From Eustoma russellianum (taxonomy: Eukaryota; Streptophyta; Magnoliopsida; Gentianales; Gentianaceae): 64,000 nucleotides of DNA. The stretch covers positions 18,796,052 through 18,860,051 of the forward strand of contig AP025066.1 in assembly GCA_036186865.1 (NCBI GenBank), read 5' to 3'. Positions 45,701 through 56,317 of this stretch are shown piece after piece. Numbering within the stretch: position 1 is the first letter of the stretch; each line of letters opens with the position of its first letter. The position numbers and the translations under genes are program-made. The notes beneath the pieces were generated by a model that was not told the DNA's origin, did not search any database, and saw nothing but the letters and a program-made list of their open reading frames with translations.

Positions 45701-46771
45701 ATCATGCATGTACACATGCCATATGAATTTGCTTTTATGAATTTTATGCAAGCAAGTCTTTCAAGTAAAAATGTTTTCCGCTATGCATGAAAAGTTTTTA
45801 TGGTCCCGGGTTTTAAAGAAAGTTTCATGATTTCCTTTGCCGGCTAAGCATGCGCCTAACCCGACTCCAGACCCGGGGTTAATTGGTCTGTTACATGTTC
45901 TGGACCCGTTCAGATCCAGGGTTAATTGATCTGATATATGTTCTGGACCCATTCAGATCCGGGGTTAATTGATCTGATACATGTTCTGGACCCGCTCAGA
46001 TCCGGGGTTAATTGATCTGATACATGTTCTGGACCCGCTCAGATCCAGGGTTAATTGATCTGACACTCTGTTTTTACGACATGTTATTTATGGGACCAAA
46101 AGGATGTTTTGACACGGCATGACATCATGCATTGCATTTTGCATAATCCATGAGCACGCTAACATGATGTATGTTATGGTTAATGACTATTAAGACATTA
46201 TTGGTATAGTCTATCTAAATTTAGACAGGCTATATCATCAAGCCAATTCAGGAATGAAGATCAGGTATGAGTTATTATTTGAGGTCTTTGGGTTATTACA
46301 TTCTTGTTACAATTCTTTATGTATTTCATGGTAGTTTATTGTATTCTTACTGGGTGATTTTTATCACTCACACTTTTATTTTTCCCCAGAGACAGATAAT
46401 GCTAAGATAGAGTGGATCGAGGATGAACCGAGGGTACCGTATCCATAGGCAAGGAAATGTGAAGGGAGCAAAGCTTAAGGACTTTTGTGCAGCCAAGACG
46501 TTTGTTTTATGAACAATGTTTGATCTTTCTGAATTTCGGTTATGTTATTTTGTGGGAATGCTACTTTTGGGGACTTAGTATTTTCGTAATGCATGTTTAT
46601 TTTGAAAAAGTTTTAATTCTGTCTAATTTATACTGCCATGTTAAATGTTAGCATGGGAGTCCATGGCTTATGTTGTGGATTTCCGCATGTTATGCATGAC
46701 ACTTTGTACTCTCCTTAGTGAGGTACGACGGGTGCACCGTATTCGGACGGGGTCGGGTGCAGGGCGCTACA
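42749..46771 (+). repeat. Tekay-like 3' LTR
   Basis: TGTTGTACCCCAACG to CAGGGCGCTACA, about 4.02 kb, collinear with the 5' LTR including both internal arrays. Confidence 0.95.
45870..46070 (+). repeat. 43-bp minisatellite in Tekay-like 3' LTR
   Basis: Counterpart of 36780-36985. The units here are more alike one another than those in the 5' LTR. Confidence 0.9.
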
Positions 46772-46776
46772 ATTTA
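46772..46776 (+). other. target-site duplication, right (ATTTA)
   Basis: Perfect 5-bp match to 33655-33659, directly after GCGCTACA. It shows an LTR element integrated into existing pararetrovirus DNA. Confidence 0.95.
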
Positions 46777-47863
46777 TATCAGATTTAGAATAATACTCTT
46801 TTTTAGAATAAACTAGTCTAGGAATTTCCATAGAATAATCAGCTTTTCTAAATGAAGAGTTGGCATATTCAACATATTATGTTGAAAATCTTTGTTTTTG
46901 GTAGGGAACATCTATCAGAGATGGTATCTGTGAAAATCTTCCTAAATTTATTGTGCTAGAAATAGATGCGTTATCTTTTTCTCTAGTGGAGAAACTTCTA
47001 GCGAAGCTTAATTTAACTGATCCATCATTTAATTGTCTTATTCTGTTGATCTCAGTATTTGGTTCATGTATTTTATTTGTAGCTTTTACTGCTCCTTCCA
47101 AGACCCATTCTTCTTGAATATTTACATCATTCCATTTTATAGATCTTGAAATTACAACATTAGATCTGGTCAGATCTGTATGTAGAATCATTGTTTCTCC
47201 TCTTTTGAGAGAGTGTTTTGGTTTTGGACCAATAAACTTGGAACTCATTAATTTGTAATGAATCCGATATATTAAAGCCAATGGAATTGATCCTGGCAAC
47301 ATATCATATCCATGTGTTTTTATTTGAAGTACTAGAGCTTTCAATATTTGTGTATCTTTCAAAGCACATGAAAAATTAGGATAACAATCAAAAGAGATTG
47401 GTCCATCAAAAGAGATTGGTCCTGTACATAGACTGGACTCGACAGAACTAAGAAGTGATTGTTCAAAGTTGTTATGTCTTATATCTCTTAAGACTACTAA
47501 TATTGATGTATCCAAACCTTCTCTTGTTAAAGGTTTAATACCCACTTGTATTAAACCAACATGTAAATATTGATATCCTTTCTTTTTATGTTTTTCAAGT
47601 GATTTATAAGATAGAAGTTGTATTGTTTCAAACGGTTTAGAGAGTGGAATATCTATTTCCTCCGTTTTAATTATGTAATCTGATTTTAACATATTGAATA
47701 TTGAAGACTCATATATTTCATTCTTCTTAATCTTTGGAATGACCCAGTTATTTACTGCTTTGTCAAAATTTTCTATTATTATTTTCTCAGTGTTGACAAT
47801 TTTATTCTTATTTGCACATGTTACCGAGCTGTATGAAGCAGATCCTTCGAACATATCCTCCAT
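46772..47863 (-). pseudogene. pararetrovirus movement protein (copy B, 5' part)
   Basis: An open frame of 328 residues (46877-47863) plus the short segment to the insertion point. It matches the 30K-type movement protein of petuvirus/florendovirus-like caulimovirids, with HVGLIQVGIKPLTREGLDTS, VLRDIRHNNF and FSCALKD blocks. Such proteins open plasmodesmata for cell-to-cell spread. This is the longest unbroken viral frame in the window. A duplicated GPISFDGPISFD stretch suggests a small internal duplication (plus-strand 47398-47424). Confidence 0.85.
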
Positions 47864-48260
47864 TTTATATATGATTTCTTTTATATTTGCTTGGATCTTT
47901 GGCTACAAACACTTTGACGCATACATGATTTATTGCTCTTTAGATGAGACTTATAACCCAGCGTGTACAAAGCAAACACTCACCAAAGATTTATTCAAAT
48001 AAAATTAAAAAATATATAAAACTGAATGAGCTGTTAAGAAACCCTCACTTATGTCATGAATTTATTTTCCATTTAGTTTTCTTCTACAACATAACTTGTT
48101 ACACCTCTTATTCTAGTTTGCAATTATCTATATATATCCTTTACGTATTTTACTTCCTACTTCATTCTTTATTCAAGTCACATTCACACCACAAGTTCAA
48201 TTCATATGCACTCATATTATGCTACTTTAATCTATATAATTAGCATCAACATGGGGTGTA
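47864..48260. other. 5' flank of the pararetrovirus movement protein, AT-rich
   Basis: Upstream (on the minus strand) of the viral movement-protein start. The first 60-100 bases may be viral leader (ATATAAAA-type words). Beyond about 48000 I see no viral or host feature, and the viral 5' boundary cannot be placed. Confidence 0.4.
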
Positions 48261-48901
48261 ACAACTCCGATGGTTGAGGGGGTCGCCTCTATGTCTCGGG
48301 TGGTGTGAAAGTTTCTCGTCTTTATGTTGAGTATCTTTTCCTATTTCAAATAGACGTTATACGAACTTTAAATAGAAAATATGTGGAATTAAGGCGTGGG
48401 GGTTTTGCCCTCATTCTATCGTCAGATGGCGAAGTTGAATTTTCACTTGGATTAGAAACAATCCAAAAGCGGGTAACGCTGTCAATGACTTGCACAGACG
48501 ATGTTTGCCACCATGGATAATGTTTCTAGAAATCTACATAAGTTAAACAACGTTAGAGGTCCTGGAGCGATTACTCCAGGGAGAACTCTTCGACTCTTAA
48601 GTCAATTACGGTTTTTGCCATGTTAGTATGATGGAAAAGTAGAAAAACCTATCTCATTTTATGTGTTGTGGCTGCGATTTTTGCTCGACAGTTTGAACTT
48701 TGCCTTCATAGGACGTTTTGCTCTCCTTTTATATGACCTGGACAATTAATGCATGCTGAAGAGATATGAGGGATCGCCATGTGTCATGTTCTGCTGGTAA
48801 TCTATGCATGCATGTTTGCCAAGTGGTGCAACGTGTCACATTGCATGACTGAATTGCCTGCTGATAGACGCCTGGTTGGTCGAGCCAATTAGGAGCGCAT
48901 C
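48261..48901. other. unassigned sequence left of solo LTR
   Basis: Short ORF 48305-48520 with no recognisable domain. Together with 52652-53240 it may be one repeat split by the solo LTR, because both flanks are less AT-rich than their surroundings and contain CGAG-rich words. No firm call. Confidence 0.3.
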
Positions 48902-50037
48902 TGTTACGACCCGAGATTCCGGGCTAGTGGAAATGATGAAAATAGAACGCAAATGCGATGTTGATGAAATTGCAGTGGAATTTTAAATTTTTATTTAGAA
49001 TTAATAAAGACATCGACATTAAATATCGAGGTTAGAAACACACATAAAAATAACCTTAAGATAAGTTAACGGATATAACGAGACTGGTTGGGACTAGACA
49101 ATGACCGTATAGGAGATACAAGGTATTTAAATAAATTAGTCGGTAGCAACATAAGTCGATAGAGATAAATCAAAACGAATAAAAATACCCGATACGATAA
49201 CTATAATACACACTAGTATCATATTTTTTTTTTACTTTATCCTACATGGCAACAAAAGACAAACCCTCTTCCCATTTTTTTTCTCTATGGCCGCCCCACC
49301 CCCTACACAAGTGGGAAGAATCTTCTACTTTCTTCACATGGCAAACCATGTCAACCTTTACTACACACCCCACTTCCTTTCACTTTTCTTCCACTATTCC
49401 AATATGCCCACAAAACAAATAATTCTTTAACCCCTCCCCCATACCCTCAGCCGAAAGTTGGCTCTCAAAGGGGACAAATTTTGTTCCACTTTTTCTTCTT
49501 TACACTAACCTATTACACCACTACTCACTTTCTTCCATCTTCTCTTTCCATTAATCACCAAGGCAAGGAGGAGAATTACTTCTCATTTTAACCTCCTTCT
49601 TGGCCGAAAGTTTTGCCTTCAACAAGGAGAAGATTTTCTTCTCCTTTCTTCACACCAACCTCACTCAAATCAAGTACCATAAACACTCCATCAACTAAGA
49701 AAGATTCAAGAAGGTTGTGGCATGTAGAATCAAAAGCAAGTAAGGTAAGAATTTTATGAAGTTTAAGTTTGATTCTTCCATATAATTAGTTTCATAAGTT
49801 GTACACTAACTCTCCTTTTTGGGTATCATAACCGTATACACCAAGGAGAAGGAGGAGAAGTATGTTCTTCAAATCCAAGTGAAGGAATCACCATCTAAGA
49901 GTAAGAAAGTAAATCAAGGCAAGTATTCTTCCTAGATCCTACATGGTTTTACAAATATTAAGTATTTATGTTCATATCAAAGTTGGATCATCATGTAGTA
50001 TGTTCAAGATTTCTTCTTAAGAAAGTATAGATCTATG

Positions 50038-50480
50038 TTGAGAAATAAGTATATACATATATACACTATATACATACACACGTATGACATATACATGTAT
50101 ATATACGTTATATATATACACGCAAACATATACATATTATAAGATATGTATGTTGATATATATATATATATACATATGTATAAGTGTATGGATCTACATG
50201 TATATATATACGGATCTACGTATATATGTATATATATGTAGGTATAGAGATGTAGATGCATATAATAAATATACTGTTTTGTATAAAAGTAGATATATAA
50301 ATATGTGGTTGTGATATAGATGTATGTATAGATGTATAGTTATATATATATATATATATATAGATATATATATACGGTTTACACACACACATATATATAT
50401 ATATATCTCAATGTTTTTAGATATACCTATATATATAAAGATGTATATACGGAAATTATATGTATGTATATACAATATAC
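50038..50480. repeat. TA/TG microsatellite block in solo LTR
   Basis: Long interrupted (TA)n, (CATA)n and (CA)n runs. The short ORFs here on both strands are products of this composition. Confidence 0.85.
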
Positions 50481-50574
50481 AAAATTTGGCTTTAAGACCA
50501 TTTAAGGTTAAAATATGTTGTTACATATTTTATGTATACATATATGTATAATATATATGTTAAGATATGAAAAT

Positions 50575-50940
50575 GAATAAGTTTTGGATATTACATAATA
50601 TATATCGCAAAATGACTTATATATGTATATACTATGTACACATATATTCGGCCATTAGGCCTTAGTGACAAAGATAATTTCATCATATTTTATAAGTATA
50701 TATGTATATATGATGAATATGTTAAGTTATGAAAGTAAGTTAAGTATGTAAATTGAAAATGAATAAGTTTTGGATATTATATAATATAGCATAAAATGAT
50801 TTATATATATATATATACCATGTATATATATGTTCGGCCTTTAGGCCTTAGTGACAAAGATGATTTCACCATATTTTTATAAGTATATATGTATATATGA
50901 TGAATAAGTTAAGTTACGAAAGTAAGCTAAGTATGTAATT
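50575..50940 (+). repeat. tandem duplication with 186-bp period in solo LTR
   Basis: GAATAAGTTTTGGATATTA at 50575 recurs at 50761. The TTCGGCC(A/T)TTAGGCCTTAGT block and the TATGATGAATA block follow in both copies in the same order, with scattered differences. Confidence 0.88.
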
Positions 50941-51744
50941 TATGTATTATGTTATGAAAAGTAGGAAACATAAATAGTTCATAATTATGTGTACATAAGT
51001 ATAAGATTACTAACTTTTATAGTGTATGTATATGATATGTTACATCTTATGTATACTAACATAATAGGTTATGATAAGATGTAAGTTATGAAATCTTAAT
51101 ATGAAAGGTTAAGATAATTAGAAAATTCATGTTGTAAGCAATTAAGTTATGAATTATGATATGCATGTATGGAATAGATGTGTCAAGTTATTGTGAGATG
51201 ATAATTAAGAAAATGGGTTGTTTTGGTGTTATGGCCGAATGGCCAATATTGGGTGATGAAAATAGTATTTGCTTAAGTTGTGATGTGTAGAAGGAAAATA
51301 AGTATTTGACGAGGCTACAAAATGTAGAAGAACCAAAAGTATCCTCATATGTTTGTCTCATGTTGCATGAAAACAAGATTTGCAAAGTTATGTTGTCACA
51401 TCTCATGTTTTGAAAATTCATATGCATAGGAATAATAAACACGAGACGAATGATTCCGATGAGACACGATATGTTATGTTATGTCATGATCATGATTATG
51501 TTATGTTATGTTGAAGCGCTGTCCTGACATCGGGACCGGAGTGGTAGGTGTCAAGGGCCCATGTTTACGTTACGGCTGAGTGTAACACCGGGTCTGGGAC
51601 ACGGGATCTCAGTCATAATGCGTCACCGTTAGCACATGTGCATATGATTCATGATGTTATGTCGCACATGTACTATACGGGGAATCATTCGGTATGTCGT
51701 GCGTTATTATTCTTATGAAAAGTGCTATAGCCAATGATGTAAAT

Positions 51745-51900
51745 GTTATGTCTTCATGTTATGAAAAAGTCATGTTATGCAAGTTATGAATATGTCATGT
51801 TATGCAAGTTATGAAAATCATGTCATGATTATGAAAAGTCATGTTTACGAAAAGTCATTTTATGAAAACTCATGTTTTATGCATCACGTCATGACCATGT
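51745..51900 (+). repeat. GTCATGTTATG motif array in solo LTR
   Basis: About five to six degenerate tandem units of roughly 24 bases built on GTCATGTTATGCAAGTTATG. Confidence 0.7.
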
Positions 51901-52651
51901 CACTTTAGGTGTATGATTAAGAATTCTTTAAGTATATGATAGCACTACAGTGGACAATGTAGTGTTAAGCATGAGAATGTAGTACATGTAAGATATGTAA
52001 AGATGGTATAAGTTATGGATTAGAAGTTAAGTATGGATATAGTATGATGTTTTGGATTAAGCAGAATGAGATGCTGTTATGCTATGTATGCTTTGAAATC
52101 TTCCTAATTTATCTGCTTTCAGTTTACAGCAGTTTACAGATATGATATGATACTTTACTTGTTAGAAAGGAGACGTGTTTATTATATTCAAAATTTATGA
52201 TTATTATGATTTTCACCCCGTCTTCCCATGTATGATCCACATGTCGTATCTAGTAAGACTACTTGCTGAGCGATTAAAAGTCGGTGGCTATCGCTCATAC
52301 TTGCCTCATTTATAACTTTCCAGATAACAGGTATCAATATACAGGCTCGTTGAAGACATGCTAGATAGACCATTGATAACGAAGAGCATATTGAGAGATT
52401 ATTTCGAAGGCATTAAGTTTTGGATTATGATGTATGATATATTATTTCAGTTTTCTGTATATGATGATTGTACAGTTTATGATGTAGTACAGTGCATGTC
52501 GATGAAGATTTGTTTATGTTATGTTGCTTCCGCTTATCGATTCATTATTCATGTCGATATGTACATGTATAGTATCGACGCTTTGTACTCTATGGAGTAG
52601 AGTACGGCAGGTGCACTGAGCCGGAACCCTGGTTTCGGGCGGGGCGCTACA

Positions 52652-53939
52652 GCACAAAACCTAGAAGTGTGGCTGAGCAGCGAAGTTGAGACGGTGGATT
52701 CAAGACAGAACTGTAGCGAGTGGACGAGGTGCATACCTATGCCGAGGTGATATATGACTGAGCTGACCATCTTTGACTCTGCCGAAGAGGGTGGAACTAA
52801 TAATGGCCCAAGACTTGAGCATGTTGTTGGACCCGAGTGTCTGAGATATGTCTGAAGAGGCTTAGGCCTTTATTAGGTCAAGTAACGTTGACTGTCATGT
52901 CTAATGAGTGTTCCTGTAGCCGAGCAGAGATCGTGAACTCTATGTGCTTTGTTACTGGCTAACCAGATGGGATCGACTTTTGCTCTTTCTATGGCCGAGG
53001 CGATGCCTTTAGCCGAGACCACGAACTTAAGATTGACATGATTATTCTTAGGTTTGTTCTACTGGTGCAAACTTAAGATTGACATGATCATTAGCGCACT
53101 AGAAAACCGTGCGCAGATAAATAAATTCATTTTATTAGTTAATCTTTATCAAATAAAATATAGACAAGTTGTAGATGAGCTTTGTTTTAAGTACAACTAC
53201 CATGACATTATCCATCATTTGCTTATATGTTATTAGGTAAGGTAAGTGCTGTGATGACCGGTCATAAAATAAAACTTCGAATGCGCATTAGTCCCATGCA
53301 TGTTTTGCTTTTGAGAAATGATTGTATTCTATATATGGACGAGAAAGTTATCGTTAATTATAAATGTCATTTATAAATTTTATAATCAATTTGAAATCGT
53401 GCACGATTGTCGACGTCTACTGTCAATGTATTCATGGAGCAAATAGTAACTTCAATATACGTTATGCATGTTTGACTTCATTAAGAGCACAACAGACACA
53501 TATAAGTTTGTAGCCTCCTTCATCAATTACTGGAGAAAATTGTTCCATGGAAAATCATGGTTGTCGAAGAAGAATAAGAATCGTGAAGCTGTAAAACTTC
53601 ATGAATATCAAAGGAAAAAAAAAAGGAATATCAAGGTGATCTCCAGAAACCATGCAGTTAACTGGAAGATGACCTCGATAGAGAAATGATGAGATGTCCT
53701 CAATACAGGTTTGAGAGTGTTATTCTAGGTCTGTTAGCATTAAATTCGACTTTTCGGATTTCGTTTTCACTGAGACGAAAATGATTACTTTAAGTTAACT
53801 TTAATACTATAGATCATCTCTCTTCTTTCTTTTTCAATAAATGGAATGGGGTATTACCAAGGGAAACGATTTTTACAAATATTCTTAATTAGTTTGTTTC
53901 GAAAGTGATTACTTTGTTACTGTGAAAGTGTAAAAATTG
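52652..53939. other. unassigned stretch
   Basis: No recognised domain. 52652-53040 has repeated GCCGAG/GCTGAG words reminiscent of the end of the 650-bp insertion at 7496-8145. ORF 53468-53689 (73 codons, Lys-rich) has no family that I recognise. Confidence 0.3.
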
Positions 53940-55379
53940 TAGAGCATGTGAAGTAAGAATTGGAAAAAAGACAAAAGGAAAACCACCTTATAACCTTGTG
54001 AGGCTTTAGTCCTTGAACTCAATTATGTTCATGAGTTACTTGCATCTCCTTGTTGGATCGTTTGTTGGAAAATATGAGCGAGATGGAACCAACCAAACGA
54101 AATCAACAAAACAAAATAGCTGAGACGTGATAGAAATCACCGTCCTTAAAAGCAATTTCGCATCCACCAGTTGAGCAAGGTGAACTACAAGCGAATGGTT
54201 CACAGGATTTAATGGCTTCCTTTGTTCGTTTACTCTACGAGAAAGGGATTGAACTTGTGCACTAGAGATGTTTGTTATATAGAACAGTAGAAGAAGAAGG
54301 AAATTTTCTGCAGAAATATTTCTTAGTTTTCACAAAAAACTTCTATCTTTTAAAGGTAGCAAGCTTCTCTATTTATATGATTTGGATACCTTTTCAACAA
54401 GTTAAAGACACCCTTTCTGCAGTTGGATAACCTCCAAGTTAGTTAAGGATCTCTCCAATCAAAAGGAGAGGTCTTATGGTGAAGAATTGCAAGGCACATG
54501 AAGCGCTTCATGTAGCATGCAAAGTCAATCTAAAGACTTCTAGAATGACATCGCTCTCTTGTTGAAGCGCTTTAAGTCACTTGAAGCGCTTCAAGTAGCG
54601 TTCGATGTCAATCCAGCAGTTTTTGGATCGACATTTCATGCTACATGAAGCGCTTCATCCCCTTTAAACGCTTCAACCTTCATTTCAAGTTCATATATCA
54701 CTCCAAACTTCAACCAATGTTTAACCAAACCTTCATACACTCTTATACAAGCTTGGAGCACATGATTTAAAGTATTTTTAAGTACTTTTTCCAACAATCT
54801 CCATATGATCCAAACTTGTATAATTATGAACGAATGATCAAAACTAACTGTTCTAACAACAAACATCGATAATGATACATGAAGGACGATGACTTCCGTC
54901 TTGAATCGCATGTAGTACAAATGGAGTTATATAAATGGAAAGTGGATGAACGATGTCTTGAATCATATTCCACTACTTTTTATATGAACAACCAAGTGAC
55001 ATACCATTATCTAATCTCTTACAAGCTCGCGGTGTGGTGCGATATTGGCCATGCACCTCGTCACGGTTTTTCATAAGTGCTCTAGTGAGTTTTCCAGACT
55101 CTCATATGAAGCGGCACCACCTCCACACTTATATAGGTGAAGTTCATCAAGTGTGCACTGCTCACACCACTATACAACATGGCTATGAACTTCATTAAGA
55201 GATTCTTAAACCCTCACTCTCAATTGTTAAAGGGAGTACTATCTTCAACAACACCATAGAAAGAGACAAGTATGATAGTACTTGTAGAATTTCTATATGA
55301 CTTGTTTTTACCATATTAAACCCCGTTTGTAAGATCTCTACTAATAGTGGGTTGGGTTGCCGCCATACAAAGTTCAAAA
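53940..55379 (-). repeat. probable 3' non-coding region/LTR of copia-2
   Basis: Lies directly downstream (minus strand) of the copia-2 RNase H. No coding domain is seen. It contains a cluster of TGAAGCGCTTCA palindromes (54495-54670). LTR boundaries were not identified, so this is a placement-based call. Confidence 0.35.
54495..54670. repeat. cluster of GAAGCGCTTC palindromes
   Basis: Perfect or near-perfect palindromes: CATGAAGCGCTTCATG near 54498, TTGAAGCGCTTTAA near 54562, TTGAAGCGCTTCAA near 54581 and CATGAAGCGCTTCATC near 54644, with a shorter AAACGCTTCAA near 54665. Confidence 0.85.
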
Positions 55380-56313
55380 CAATGGAATAAGTATCGTTCC
55401 CCTCGATGCTTGTTGGACTAACTTCTTATTTAGTCCTATAGTTAAAGGGTCTGCCAAATTCAACTCGGTTTTTATATACTCCAAGTTAATCACCCCTGAA
55501 CTAATTAGATCCTACATAATATTGTGTCTTAATCTGATATGTCGGCTCTTTCCATTATAGATCTTATTCTTTGCTCGAGCGATCGCTATCTGCGAGTCAC
55601 AACGTATAGAAACAGAAGGCATAGGTTTATACCACAAAGGAATATCAACCAACACGTTTCTTAACTATTTAGCTTCTGTTTCAACAAGTTTTAAAGCAAT
55701 AAACTCAGACTCTATAGTAGATTTTTCTATACACGTTTGTTTATAAGATTTCCAAGAAATGGCTCCACCACCCAACGTGAATATATAGCCATTAGTTGAA
55801 TTTATTCCGTCATTATCAGATACCCAATTTGCATCACAAAAACCTTCTAATACGGCTAGAAATCCATTAAACACAAGACATAAATCCATCGTTCTTTTAA
55901 GATATCTCATTACAACAACAACAATCATATGTAGTATGTCCCAATGACAGCAAAAGCTATCGTTAAGGTCTGGAAAGGGTAAGAGACAGGCAAACAATAC
56001 CTCCATCCTAAGGGATAGAGAGTTTGCTTCCAGTGAGACCTCCGGCTCTATATGTACCTGTATTTTTCTAAAACAGACCCATGTTCATTACTTGGATTAT
56101 GAGTATATCTAGCTACTATTTACTTTATAGGCTATGTCACGTCTTATGAAATTCATTAGATACGTCACACTCCCAATTATTCTAGCATATTCAACTTGTG
56201 AAACACTATCATTTCTATTTTTTCTCAAGTGAACTCGAGGATCATAAGAGTATTAACAGGCTTTACATCAAAGAAATTAAACCTTTTCAACATTTTTCAA
56301 CCTAATGAGATTG
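55380..56313 (-). pseudogene. copia-2 connection and RNase H, interrupted by LINE tail
   Basis: From 56313 down: VEKV-like block, SVSQVEYARIIGSV, DIAYKVNSS, YTHNPSNEHGSVLEK, then the 150-base LINE tail, then MRYLKRTMDLCLVFNGF, EGFCDANWVSDND, GGGAISWKSYKQTC, IEKSTIESEFIALKLVETEA and, past a stop near 55664, CDSQIAIARAKNKIYNGKSR and HIRLRHN. The order and content match the end of Tork-type copia polyproteins. Several stops and frame changes. Confidence 0.82.
55911..56063 (-). mobile_element. RTE LINE 3' tail inserted in copia-2
   Basis: Read on the minus strand it has AGGTACATATAGAGCC, GGAGGTCTCACTGG, TTTCCAGACCTTAACGATAG and ends TTGTTGTTGTTGTA, matching 930-1060. It interrupts the copia RNase H between SVLEK and MRYLK. 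No clear duplication is visible at its ends. Confidence 0.85.
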
Positions 56314-56317
56314 TGAC

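Larger units (their letters stand above)
33660..46771 (+). mobile_element. complete Tekay-like chromovirus (Ty3/gypsy), 13.1 kb
   Basis: Structurally complete: LTRs 33660-37687 and 42749-46771, PBS, gag, two zinc knuckles, protease, RT, RNase H, integrase, C-terminal chromodomain, PPT and a perfect 5-bp duplication. The chromodomain at the integrase C-terminus and 4-kb LTRs fit the Tekay/Del chromovirus lineage. The coding region has a few frameshifts and stops, so it is probably inactive. The LTRs are nearly identical apart from scattered substitutions and small indels. Confidence 0.92.
48902..52651 (+). repeat. solo gypsy LTR, about 3.75 kb
   Basis: It starts TGTTACGACCCGAG and ends GTTTCGGGCGGGGCGCTACA, the same GC-rich end as the other Tekay-type LTRs (GGCAGGTGCACTGAGCCGG before it). 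No PBS follows the end and no internal region is present, hence a solo LTR. Flanks are GCATC and GCACA, which agree at only three of five bases, so a target duplication is not convincing. It contains an AT microsatellite (50038-50480), a tandem duplication (50575-50940) and a 24-bp motif array (51745-51900). Confidence 0.8.

Noticed and set aside
45761..45952. 63-codon minus-strand ORF with repeating residues
   Set aside because: A translation of the 43-bp minisatellite in the Tekay-like 3' LTR.
26591..47863. A complete, potentially active pararetrovirus
   Set aside because: Numerous frameshifts and stops in capsid, protease, RT and RNase H, a 13-kb insertion, missing parts of copy A and an assembly gap. 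It is a fossil integrant.
48902..52651. Confident 5-bp duplication around the solo LTR
   Set aside because: GCATC and GCACA match at only three positions. The LTR call rests on its ends, not on a duplication.
53468..53689. Lys-rich 73-codon ORF as a gene
   Set aside because: No recognisable domain, start context or neighbours. Too short to support.
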